Below, piece after piece: positions 17,602 to 25,459 of a DNA stretch of 64,000 nt. Below the pieces are notes generated by a model. The model was not told the DNA's origin. It made no database searches and saw only the letters and a program-made list of their open reading frames with translations. Where the stretch lies: the NCBI GenBank assembly GCA_023391375.1, contig JAEWBB010000024.1:186001-250000 (forward strand), read 5' to 3'. Positions within the stretch are counted from its first letter, which is position 1; each line of letters starts with the position of its first letter. The position numbers were made by a program, and so were the translations under genes. This DNA is from Pseudomonadota bacterium (GTDB taxonomy: Bacteria > Pseudomonadota > Alphaproteobacteria > Sphingomonadales > Sphingomonadaceae).

Positions 17602-18780
17602 TCAGGCCTGGACGCGACGGCTGGCGGCCGTCGTGCGGAAGGGGTCAAGGGCGGTCATGTTGCGGTTTTCGGACGCGCCGGGCTTGGTCGCCCCGGGCGC
17701 GGCGTTCGGATTGGACGGCGCGGTCACGTTCGGGCCGGAGCCCTTTTCGGCCGGCGATTTCATCAGCGCGCCTTCGGGCTTGCCGTTCGGCGGGATAGAG
17801 CTGTTGGCCGGCGGCATGCCCGCACCCGGGCGCATGTCGTGCGGATCGCCACCGCCGCGGCGGTCATGGGCCATCATGTCGGACATGCATGGCGTGCCGG
17901 ACTCGACGCAGCGCTCGAGGATCTTGCGAAACAGGTCGGGGTCGACGCCCGAGAACGCCATCGCCGGCACCTTCTCGCTCGGCTTCTCCAGCCGGCGGTA
18001 AGCGGCGAGGTCGAGTGCCTTGCCGCCGCCGCGCGTTTTCGCGGTCCAGGCGGCGAACTCGGCATCCGTCACACCGCGCAGGGTAAAGCGCATGTCGCTA
18101 AACCCGGCGCCGCTATAGTTGGCCGACATGCCTGAATAGGTACCCGGCCGGTTGAGCACGGCGTGCAACTGGCTCTTCATGCCGGGCATGGTGTAGATCA
18201 TGCCGGCCAGCGTCGGCGCGTAGAAGGTGTTCATCATGTTGGTCGACGTCATGTCGAACCGCACCTGGCGGTTCACCGGCAGGACCAGCTCGTTGACTGT
18301 CGCGACGCCCTGTTCGGGGTAGATGAACAGCCACTTCCAGTCCATCGACACGACCTGGATTCGGAGCGGCTCGCCGGTCGGCGCCCGCGCTTCCTGGCCG
18401 CCCGCGGAGATCCGGTCGAGCGGGCGGAACGGATCGAGCAAATGGGTGCTCGACCAGGTCAGCGCGCCCAGCATGATGATGATCAGCAGCGGCGCCGACC
18501 AGATGACCAGTTCCAGCGCGGTCGAATGGTCGAAATGGGGGTCGTAGGTGCCGCCCTGGCCCTTCTTATAGCGCCACGCGAACACGCAGATCAGGATCAG
18601 CACGGGCACGATGATCAGCAGCATCAGGCCGGTCGAGATGTAGATGATGTCGCGTTGCTGGCGCGCGACTTCGCCGGCCGGATTCAGCACCTCGCTCGAG
18701 CAGGCCGCCAGCAATAGCGCCAGCGACGCCGCCATCAGGGCTTTCACACGCGTGGGAACGGACAGGTGTTGCTGCAGCAT
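17602..18780 (-). CDS. cyoA: Cytochrome bo-type quinol oxidase subunit II with long C-terminal tail
   Basis: The protein has 392 residues. The lipoprotein signal ends in LLAAC with Cys27, followed by two membrane helices (about 45-68 and 88-110) and a periplasmic cupredoxin domain without the CuA cysteine/histidine set, as in CyoA. After the usual COX aromatic region, the last 90 residues or so are low-complexity, rich in Pro, Gly, Asn and Met, which is longer than the enterobacterial CyoA end. It is the first gene of cyoABCD-SURF1-regBA. A palindromic operator lies 26 bases upstream. Confidence 0.95.
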   Translation of the reverse strand: MLQQHLSVPTRVKALMAASLALLLAACSSEVLNPAGEVARQQRDIIYISTGLMLLIIVPVLILICVFAWRYKKGQGGTYDPHFDHSTALELVIWSAPLLIIIMLGALTWSSTHLLDPFRPLDRISAGGQEARAPTGEPLRIQVVSMDWKWLFIYPEQGVATVNELVLPVNRQVRFDMTSTNMMNTFYAPTLAGMIYTMPGMKSQLHAVLNRPGTYSGMSANYSGAGFSDMRFTLRGVTDAEFAAWTAKTRGGGKALDLAAYRRLEKPSEKVPAMAFSGVDPDLFRKILERCVESGTPCMSDMMAHDRRGGGDPHDMRPGAGMPPANSSIPPNGKPEGALMKSPAEKGSGPNVTAPSNPNAAPGATKPGASENRNMTALDPFRTTAASRRVQA

Positions 18781-18806
18781 CAGGCCTCCCTACCGGACGG
18801 CGACAC

Positions 18807-18833
18807 TGTCCAACATTGGACATTTTGTCCAAT
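18807..18833. promoter_or_regulatory. Three alternating half-sites forming overlapping palindromes between cyoA and the MFS gene
   Basis: TGTCCAA (18807-18813), TTGGACA (18816-18822) and TGTCCAAT (18826-18833) alternate in orientation. Two overlapping perfect palindromes result: one with 7-base arms and a 2-base spacer (18807-18822), and one with 8-base arms ATTGGACA/TGTCCAAT and a 3-base spacer (18815-18833). The site sits in the 109-base divergent promoter region, 27 bases from the cyoA start. The binding protein is unknown. It does not look like an FNR, Fur or LexA box. Confidence 0.75.
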
Positions 18834-18853
18834 CCCAAAAGTGGGCATAGTAG
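18825..18853 (+). promoter_or_regulatory. Possible promoter of the MFS transporter gene
   Basis: TTGTCC (18825-18830) and TAGTAG (18848-18853) are 17 bases apart, and the first element lies within the palindromic operator. Regulator binding there would directly affect polymerase access. A transcript start near 18860 leaves a short leader with GGAG before the ATG at 18890. Confidence 0.4.
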
Positions 18854-18889
18854 GGCATCAGACCCCGTCCCATGGGAGATGAAGCAGTT

Positions 18890-20218
18890 ATGACGGCCAC
18901 CGCTCCGGCAGCGAATTCGACTCCGCTCGAACGCGATGCGCAGCTTATCACCGCGCACGACGTGAAGGTCGAGCCGGGCGACATCGCGATCGGCGTGATC
19001 ATCGGCCGGACCAGCGAGTTCTTCGACTTCTTCACTTACGCCATCGCGTCGGTGTTGGTGTTCCCGGCTCTGGTGTTTCCGTTCGTCGAGCCGCTGGTCG
19101 GCACGCTCTACTCCTTCGCGCTGTTCGCGCTGGCCTTCGTCGGGCGGCCGATCGGGACGCTGCTGTTCACCTACCTCGACCAGAAGCACGGCCGCGGGGT
19201 GAAGCTTACCATCGCGCTGTTCCTGCTGGGCGGGGCGACGATGGCGATCGCGCTCTTGCCCGGCTACGCCCAGATCGGTGCGGCGAGCATTGGGCTGCTA
19301 GGCTTCTTCCGCCTGTGCCAGGGCGTGGCGCTGGGCGGCACATGGGACGGGCTGCCCTCGCTGCTGTCGCTCAATGCGCCGACGGGCAAGCGCGGCTGGT
19401 ACGCGATGATCCCGCAGCTCGGCGCGCCGCTCGGCCTGGTCATCGCCGCCGGCCTGTTCGCCTACTTCCTCGCCATCCTGTCGCCCGCGGACTTCCTCAG
19501 CTGGGGCTGGCGCTATCCCTTCTTCGTCGCGCTGGCGATCAACGTCGTGGCGCTGTTCGCGCGGCTGCGGCTGGTCCAGACTCCGGAGTTCAAGCGCCTG
19601 TTCGACAACCGCGAACTCCAGCCCTCGCCGCCGTTCACGACGTTGCGCGCCGAATGGCGGACGATCGTGCTCGGTTCGTTCGCCCCGCTGGCCAGTTTTG
19701 CACTATTCCACCTCGTCACCGTCTTCCCCCTGTCGTGGGTCAAGCTGACGACCGACGAAAGCCTGGTGCGCTTCCTGTTGGTCGAAGCGCTGGGCGCGGG
19801 CGTATGCGTCGTCGCCATGCTGGCGTCGGGCGCGATCGCCGACCGAGTCGGACGCCGCGCCGTTCTCGGCGTCTCGGCCGCGCTGATCGGCGCCTACAGC
19901 GGCTTCGCGCCCCAGCTGCTCGGTGCGGGAGAAGTCGGGGAGGCGCTCTACATGCTCAGCGGCTTCGCGCTGCTCGGCTTGGCATTCGGCCAGTCGTCGG
20001 GCGTGGTCAATTCCAGCTTTGACCGCCAATATCGCTACACCGGCGCGGCGATCGTCTCGAACTCCGCCTGGTTCTTCGGCGCAGGCTTCGCCCCGCTCGT
20101 CGCGCTGTTCCTGGCCAGCCACCTCGGCCTGTGGGCGATCGGGCTGTACCTCCTCTCCGGAGTCATCGGCACGCTCGGCGCCCTGTTCATCAACCGGGAG
20201 TGGGGCGGCCGGGCCTGA
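18890..20218 (+). CDS. MFS transporter of the metabolite:H+ symporter type
   Basis: The protein has 442 residues, twelve predicted membrane helices and the N-terminal MHS-family pattern SEFFDFFTYAIASVLVFPAL. Cytoplasmic loop motifs FVGRPIGTLLF and the second-half DRVGRRAVLG follow. The family imports organic acids or osmolytes such as citrate, oxoglutarate or proline; the substrate cannot be told. ATG 18890 is preferred over ATG 18872 because GGAG lies about ten bases before it. It shares a divergent operator with the quinol oxidase operon, suggesting joint regulation. Confidence 0.85.
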   Translation: MTATAPAANSTPLERDAQLITAHDVKVEPGDIAIGVIIGRTSEFFDFFTYAIASVLVFPALVFPFVEPLVGTLYSFALFALAFVGRPIGTLLFTYLDQKHGRGVKLTIALFLLGGATMAIALLPGYAQIGAASIGLLGFFRLCQGVALGGTWDGLPSLLSLNAPTGKRGWYAMIPQLGAPLGLVIAAGLFAYFLAILSPADFLSWGWRYPFFVALAINVVALFARLRLVQTPEFKRLFDNRELQPSPPFTTLRAEWRTIVLGSFAPLASFALFHLVTVFPLSWVKLTTDESLVRFLLVEALGAGVCVVAMLASGAIADRVGRRAVLGVSAALIGAYSGFAPQLLGAGEVGEALYMLSGFALLGLAFGQSSGVVNSSFDRQYRYTGAAIVSNSAWFFGAGFAPLVALFLASHLGLWAIGLYLLSGVIGTLGALFINREWGGRA

Positions 20219-20271
20219 CCGCCGCCACGCCGCCGCCTTCACATTCTACCTACGCTTGCTAAGCGTGGGCG

Positions 20272-21354
20272 ATGGGGCTTCCGCTCGAAGGACTGACGAT
20301 CGTCGAGATGGCCGGCATCGGGCCGGGCCCGTTCGCGGCGATGATGCTGGCCGACCACGGCGCCGCTGTCATCCGCGTCGAGCGCGAAGGCCTGATCGGC
20401 GTCCCCAACGATCCGCTGCTGCGCAATCGCCGCTCGATCACGCTCGATCTGAAGCGCGATGACCACCGCGACGTCGTGCGAAGGCTGGCGCGGTCGGCGG
20501 ATGGCTTGGTCGAAGGTTTCCGGCCCGGGGTAATGGAACGTCTCGGCCTGGGGCCGGACGTGCTGCAGGGCGACAACCGACGCCTCGTCTACGGGCGGGT
20601 GACCGGCTGGGGCAGGGAAGGGCCGCTGTCCGACAGCGCCGGCCACGACATCGATTATCTCGCACTCACCGGCCTGCTGCACGCGATGGGCGAGCCGGAC
20701 CGCCCGCCGCGGCCGCCGCTCAACCTCGTCGCCGACTATGCCGGGGGCGGCATGATGCTGGCGTTCGGCATGGTCGCGGCGCTGCTCGACGTCACCCGCG
20801 GAGCGGTCGGGCGCGTCGTCGATGCCGCCATGGTCGACGGTGCCGCACTGACCGGAGCATTGGCCTTCGGGATGAAGGCGGCGGGGATGTGGAGCGGCGG
20901 GCGGGGCAACAACCTTCTCGACGGCGGGTCGCCAACCTACGGGTGTTACGCGTGCGCCGACGGACGATACGTGGCGCTCGGTGCGATCGAGCCCGGTTTC
21001 GTGTCGGTGTTGCTGGAGGGACTCGGACTGTCCGTCGATGCCACGCGCGACGACATCGCGGCCGCTATCGCCGCGCGTCCGCGCAACGATTGGGTCACGC
21101 ACTTCTCGGGGACGGATGCCTGCGTTGCGCCGGTTCTCGACATGGACGAGGCTCCGGCGCACCCACACAACCGCCAGCGCGGGACCTTCATCGACGTCGA
21201 CGGCATGGTCCAGCCCGGACCCTCGCCGCGTTATGGGGGGATGGACTTCGCGCCGCCCGTCCCTCCGCGCACCCCCGGTGCCGACGGCGCCGACATCCTT
21301 CGCGAACTCGGCTATGCGCCGGCCGATATCGCCCGCCTCCAGGAGCCCGAATGA
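20272..21354 (+). CDS. CaiB/BaiF-family CoA protein, probable alpha-methylacyl-CoA racemase
   Basis: This 360-residue family III CoA-transferase-fold protein has a racemase-like catalytic pair in GHDIDYLALTG and NLVADYAGGGM, and the AMACR-typical run GGSPTYGCYACADGRYVALG. It probably epimerises 2-methylacyl-CoA esters before beta-oxidation; a true CoA-transferase activity is the alternative. The sequence ACGCTTGCTAAGCGT, a perfect short inverted repeat, lies at 20252-20266 just before the ATG. The downstream aminotransferase starts on its stop codon (ATGA). Confidence 0.82.
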   Translation: MGLPLEGLTIVEMAGIGPGPFAAMMLADHGAAVIRVEREGLIGVPNDPLLRNRRSITLDLKRDDHRDVVRRLARSADGLVEGFRPGVMERLGLGPDVLQGDNRRLVYGRVTGWGREGPLSDSAGHDIDYLALTGLLHAMGEPDRPPRPPLNLVADYAGGGMMLAFGMVAALLDVTRGAVGRVVDAAMVDGAALTGALAFGMKAAGMWSGGRGNNLLDGGSPTYGCYACADGRYVALGAIEPGFVSVLLEGLGLSVDATRDDIAAAIAARPRNDWVTHFSGTDACVAPVLDMDEAPAHPHNRQRGTFIDVDGMVQPGPSPRYGGMDFAPPVPPRTPGADGADILRELGYAPADIARLQEPE

Positions 21355-22508
21355 ACCCGCTTTACGAAACCATGGCCGTCAGCGTGTTCGAACGGATGAG
21401 CCTCGCGGCCGCCACCCATGGCGCGGTCAATCTCGGCCAGGGCTTTCCCGATTTCGGTTGGCGGCCGGAAATTCTCGATACGGCCGCCACGGCACTGCGC
21501 GAAGGGTCGAACCAATATGCCCCGTCGCGCGGCCTGCCGGTCCTGCGCGAAGCGGTCGCGGCGCACTACGGGCGGCACTTCGACGAGCAACTCGACGCGT
21601 CGAACGTGTGCGTTACCTCGGGTGCGACCGAGGCGCTGGCCGCCGCCCTCCTCGCGGCCATCGAACCGGGTGACGAGGTCATCATCATGACGCCGGCTTA
21701 CGACGCCTATGCCCCGCTGATCCGGCGCGCCGGGGGCAGGGTGGTGGAGGTCGCGCTCCGGCCGCCACACTGGCGGATCGAGCAGGGCGCCCTCGATGCG
21801 GCGGTGACACCGCGCACCCGCGCCATCATCCTCAACAACCCGCACAACCCGACCGGCCGCCTGTTCGACCGCGCCGAGCTAAAGTCGGTGGCGGACGTCG
21901 CCGAGGCGCACGACCTTGTCGTCGTGACCGACGAGGTGTGGGAGCATCTGCTGATGGACGGCCAGCGCTTCACGCCGTTCGCCTCGCTTCCCGGCATGGC
22001 GGCGCGCACGTTGAAGTGCGGATCGGCTGGAAAAATTTTCTCGCTCACCGGCTGGAAGGTCGGCTGGATCGTCGCCGCGCCCCAGATGGCCGGCGTCGCC
22101 GCCAAGGCGCACCAGTTCCTGACCTTCGCCACCGCGCCCAACTTGCAGGCCGCCTGCGCCTTCGGGCTGGGCGAGGCGGGGGATGGCTGGCTGGCGCCGA
22201 TGCGCCGCGATTTCGCCCGCGCCCGCGACCGCATGGCGGACGGCCTGACGGCGGCAGGCTATACCGTACTGCCGAGCGCGGCGACCTATTTCCTGCTGGT
22301 CGACCTCGCGGCGTCAGGCATCGATGTGGACGACGAGACCTTCGCCCGCCGCGCGGTCGAGGAGGCGGGCGTGGCGGTCGTCCCGCTGTCGCCCTTCGCG
22401 GAAAATAATCCGCCGCGGCACCTCGTCAGGCTGTGCTTCGCGAAAAAGGACGAGACGATCGATGCCGGCGTGGCAGCGATGGCGAAGGCGAAGCGCTTGT
22501 TCGCGTGA
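21351..22508 (+). CDS. Class I/II PLP-dependent aminotransferase (methionine/kynurenine type)
   Basis: This 385-residue fold-type I enzyme carries NLGQGFPDF near the start, the NPHNPTGRLF segment, VVTDEVWEHL and cofactor Lys228 in GSAGKIFSLTGWKVGW. These features fit the group containing YbdL (methionine aminotransferase) and kynurenine aminotransferases. The exact amino donor is not decidable. The four-base overlap with the racemase gene indicates translational coupling, although a shared pathway is not obvious. Confidence 0.87.
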   Translation: MNPLYETMAVSVFERMSLAAATHGAVNLGQGFPDFGWRPEILDTAATALREGSNQYAPSRGLPVLREAVAAHYGRHFDEQLDASNVCVTSGATEALAAALLAAIEPGDEVIIMTPAYDAYAPLIRRAGGRVVEVALRPPHWRIEQGALDAAVTPRTRAIILNNPHNPTGRLFDRAELKSVADVAEAHDLVVVTDEVWEHLLMDGQRFTPFASLPGMAARTLKCGSAGKIFSLTGWKVGWIVAAPQMAGVAAKAHQFLTFATAPNLQAACAFGLGEAGDGWLAPMRRDFARARDRMADGLTAAGYTVLPSAATYFLLVDLAASGIDVDDETFARRAVEEAGVAVVPLSPFAENNPPRHLVRLCFAKKDETIDAGVAAMAKAKRLFA

Positions 22509-22527
22509 GCGAACGGCGCGTGTTCGC

Positions 22528-23361
22528 CTAGCGGCTGGCGACGAGGTCGAGCAGTGGCGCGTCGGCCGCCAGGACCGGCCAGCGGTCCCTCCATTCCTCG
22601 ATCCACGGGCCGAGCGCCTCGGGCGCCAAGGGCCTCGCGATCAGGAAGCCCTGCGCCACGTCGCAGCCCAGTCGCCGGAGCAGGCGCAGCTGCGCGGTCG
22701 TTTCCACGCCCTCGGCGGTGACCGTCAGGTCGAGGCCGTGCGCCAATTCGATGATCGAGCGGACGATCAACATGGAATCGCGCGCGGTCGCCGCGTCGTC
22801 GACGAAGAAGCGGTCGATCTTCAGTTCGGTGAACGGCAACTGGCGAAGCTGCATCAGGGTCGAATAGCCGACCCCGAAATCGTCGATCGCCAGGCCGATG
22901 CCCTTGATCCGGAACCGGGTCAGCGTGTCCATCAGCTTGACCAGCGGCTGCGTCGCACCTTCGGTCAGCTCCAGCACCAGCGCCTCGGGCGGCACTTCGA
23001 GCGCCTTGGCGATCCGTTCGACCAGGTCAGGAAAGTCGAGCTGGTCGAGCGAGAGCGCCGAAATGTTGAACGCCAGCGTGGTGTCGATGCCCTCGTCGCG
23101 CCAGATGCGCCACTGGCGAAGCGCGGTGCGAAGCCCCCACTGGGTCAGTTCGTCGATCAGGCCGTGCCGCTCGGCCAGCGGGACGAATTGCGACGGTGAG
23201 ATCGAACCGCGTTCCGGATGCTCCCAGCGAACCAACGCCTCGACCCGCTTCAGCTTGCCATCGGTCAGGCTGATCTTCGGCTGGTAGGCCATGTGCAGGC
23301 GGTTATTGAGCAGCGCCCGCTCCAGCCCGTCGAGCAGGCTGAGGTCGGACGGGGCGATCAT
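22528..23361 (-). CDS. Stand-alone EAL-domain c-di-GMP phosphodiesterase
   Basis: The 277-residue protein consists almost entirely of an EAL domain. Catalytic motifs are intact: VEALVRWEHP, NISALSLDQ, LELTEG, AIDDFGVGYSTL and ELKIDRFFV, followed by the conserved glutamate in AEGVET. It should hydrolyse c-di-GMP to pGpG. It overlaps the upstream receiver gene by four bases, so the two are probably co-translated, and activity may be controlled by that receiver acting in trans. Confidence 0.9.
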   Translation of the reverse strand: MIAPSDLSLLDGLERALLNNRLHMAYQPKISLTDGKLKRVEALVRWEHPERGSISPSQFVPLAERHGLIDELTQWGLRTALRQWRIWRDEGIDTTLAFNISALSLDQLDFPDLVERIAKALEVPPEALVLELTEGATQPLVKLMDTLTRFRIKGIGLAIDDFGVGYSTLMQLRQLPFTELKIDRFFVDDAATARDSMLIVRSIIELAHGLDLTVTAEGVETTAQLRLLRRLGCDVAQGFLIARPLAPEALGPWIEEWRDRWPVLAADAPLLDLVASR

Positions 23362-23744
23362 TCGGCCTCGATCGGGCGCTGCCCGCGAAGCAGCGCCTCC
23401 AGTTCGTCGAGCCGCGCCGGCTTCTCGACCGGGCCGATCATGTTGAGGCCGAGCACGCCGCCGAGGCGGAACGCGCTGTCCAGGATCCGCCGGTCGAACC
23501 CGCTGATGATCATCACCGGGCCGGTGAACGACTGTTCCGACAGGAAGCGGAGGAATTCGACGCCGTCGGTCGGCATGCCCAGGTCGAGTGCGACCATCGA
23601 CGGCGACTCTTCCACGAAGCGGGCGCGAAAATCCGCTTCGTTCACGGCGACGACAGGCTCGAAACCGGCCATTTGCGCTGCACTGGCGAGGAAGTCGGCC
23701 AGCGCCGGCTCATCGTCGATCAGCAGAAGCTTCGGTGTCGCCAG
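23358..23744 (-). CDS. Single-domain response regulator, apparent CTG start
   Basis: This 128-residue receiver protein has a canonical acidic pair (IDDEP), phospho-acceptor Asp in ALDLGMPTDG, conserved Ser in IISG and Lys in VEKP. No ATG, GTG or TTG lies close to the conserved N-terminus. CTG 23744 gives the expected start and is preceded by GGAAGGA about six bases upstream. An ATG at 23867 would add 41 residues and run through the A/T-richer divergent promoter region. It overlaps the EAL gene downstream. Confidence 0.82.
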   Translation of the reverse strand: MATPKLLLIDDEPALADFLASAAQMAGFEPVVAVNEADFRARFVEESPSMVALDLGMPTDGVEFLRFLSEQSFTGPVMIISGFDRRILDSAFRLGGVLGLNMIGPVEKPARLDELEALLRGQRPIEAE

Positions 23745-23865
23745 TGTCCGTCCTTCCCCCGTATGGGCAGCGCAGTCAGAACAGCTTTCCGAGCCACGGT
23801 CAAACGCCCGAAACGGCTTTTTAACCTCATTGCCGGCAAAATGCCCACTTTCGGGACGCCTGACC

Positions 23866-24600
23866 ATGAGCAAAGAGGGTATCGGGAAGATGTTTGGAGC
23901 GTTGATCCGCCGTCGCGAACGGCCCCTGAACAATGCCGACGACGCGGCGTTCGACTCCACTACCTTCACCCTGTCCACGGCCGTCCCGCGCCCCGAAGAG
24001 CGCCGCGGCGACGATCGCATGCCGACCACGCTGCGGGTCATCAAGATCCGAGAGGTCGACGGCGGCCGCGAACAGCTCGTTCGCATCCGCAACGTCTCGG
24101 CCGGCGGCCTGATGGCCGAACTGGGCTTCGAGATCGCCATCGGCACGGCGGTCACCTGCGAATTCGCCGGCCAGTGGATCCCGGCCACCGTGGTCTGGAC
24201 GCGCGACGGCACCGCCGGCCTCAAGTTCGAAACCAACCTCGACCTCGGTGAACTGCTGGCCGGCCGCAAGGCGCGCCACGGTTTCCGTTCGCGCCCGCCG
24301 CGCCTCGAGGTCGACTGCAAGGCCAGCGTCCGCGTCGGCAAGACCTATTACACGGTCGACGTGAAGGACATTTCGCTGGGCGGCCTCAAGGTCGAACCGA
24401 TCAGCGAATATTGCCTCGGCAAGGAAGTGATCGTGGTGGTCGAATCGCTCCGCCCGATCCGCGGCGAGGTGCGCTGGTTCGCGGACCGCAAGGCAGGCAT
24501 CGTGTTCAAGAAGCCGCTCGAGTTCGAGGAACTCGCCGAGTGGGTCGGCAAGCGACTCGAAATGGCGACGCTGAAGGCCAGCATCCGCCGCAACGGCTAA
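23866..24600 (+). CDS. Double PilZ-domain protein, predicted c-di-GMP receptor
   Basis: The 244-residue protein has two PilZ domains. The first (about 45-135) shows an arginine-rich entry and NVSAGGL. The second (about 140-235) shows the fuller binding signature RSRPPRL plus DISLGGL. It is divergent from the receiver-EAL pair, forming a local c-di-GMP degradation and reception module. ATG 23866 was taken; ATG 23890, with GAGGG ten bases upstream, is equally plausible. The output partner is unknown. Confidence 0.85.
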   Translation: MSKEGIGKMFGALIRRRERPLNNADDAAFDSTTFTLSTAVPRPEERRGDDRMPTTLRVIKIREVDGGREQLVRIRNVSAGGLMAELGFEIAIGTAVTCEFAGQWIPATVVWTRDGTAGLKFETNLDLGELLAGRKARHGFRSRPPRLEVDCKASVRVGKTYYTVDVKDISLGGLKVEPISEYCLGKEVIVVVESLRPIRGEVRWFADRKAGIVFKKPLEFEELAEWVGKRLEMATLKASIRRNG

Positions 24601-24607
24601 CTACCGC

Positions 24608-24796
24608 TCAATCCTGCTTGACGTGCCCGGGCTTGCCCTTGGTCGAGCCGGACGCGAAATCGTCGAGCTGCTTCTCGCTCATCGACTCGTACATCTCCTT
24701 CGACGCGCCCTTGAGCTTGCTCTTGGGCGTATCGCCGCGCTTGGCGCTGAGCGCGGCGCCGGCGGCATGTTGCTGGGCCTTGGACTTGGCGGGCAT
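24608..24796 (-). CDS. DUF3008-family small protein
   Basis: A 62-residue, highly charged protein starts MPAKSKAQQHAAGAALSAKR and contains KSKLKGASKEMYESMSEKQL, the pattern of DUF3008 proteins found widely in proteobacteria. It has no signal peptide or membrane segment. GGAG lies upstream; ATG 24796 matches the family start, with a second ATG directly before it. The function is not established. Confidence 0.85.
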   Translation of the reverse strand: MPAKSKAQQHAAGAALSAKRGDTPKSKLKGASKEMYESMSEKQLDDFASGSTKGKPGHVKQD

Positions 24797-24895
24797 CATT
24801 GGTCTCCTTCGCATCCGTAACGCGCGAGCACCGTATCTTGTCCCGGGAAGGGCGCGTGCCCACATGCGGGATACGCAATTTCGATGGAGAGCATG

Positions 24896-25447
24896 ATGGC
24901 CGACCGGCAAGCCGTACTGGCGGGGGGATGTTTCTGGTGCACCGAGGCGGTGTTCCTCGACGTGGTCGGCGTGAAGTCGGTCGAAAGCGGCTACACCGGC
25001 GGCGCGACGGTCAACCCGACCTACAAACAGGTTTGCGGCGGCGACACCGGCCATGCCGAGGCGATCCGCATCACCTTCGACGACGAGGTCATCAGCTATG
25101 ACGACCTGCTCGACATCTTCTTCGCCATCCACGACCCGACCCAATTGAACCGCCAGGGCGGGGACATCGGCACGCAATACCGCAGCGCGATCTTTCCCCA
25201 GGACGATTCGCAGGAAGCGGCGGCCAAGGCGGCGATCGGGCGCGCCAATGCCGATCACGACGGAAAGATCGTCACCACCATCGAGCCGAAGGCCGACTGG
25301 TACCCGGCCGAGGACTATCACCAGGATTATTGGGCGACCGAGGGGCGCTCCAACCCCTATTGCATGGCCGTCATCCCGCCCAAGCTCGCCAAGCTCCGCA
25401 AGAGCTTCCAGTCGAGGGTTAAGGCAGAGGCGGGGCAACTTTCGTAA
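24896..25447 (+). CDS. msrA: Peptide-methionine (S)-S-oxide reductase
   Basis: This 183-residue enzyme repairs oxidised methionine. The catalytic GCFWC motif has Cys12 at the active site, followed by the family segments VESGYTGG, GHAEAIRITFDD and GTQYRSAIF. ATG 24896 is preferred because GGAG (24886-24889) precedes it by six bases; upstream in-frame ATGs at 24884 and 24893 exist. It is transcribed alone, divergent from the DUF3008 gene. Confidence 0.95.
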   Translation: MADRQAVLAGGCFWCTEAVFLDVVGVKSVESGYTGGATVNPTYKQVCGGDTGHAEAIRITFDDEVISYDDLLDIFFAIHDPTQLNRQGGDIGTQYRSAIFPQDDSQEAAAKAAIGRANADHDGKIVTTIEPKADWYPAEDYHQDYWATEGRSNPYCMAVIPPKLAKLRKSFQSRVKAEAGQLS

Positions 25448-25459
25448 CGCGATGGCGGC

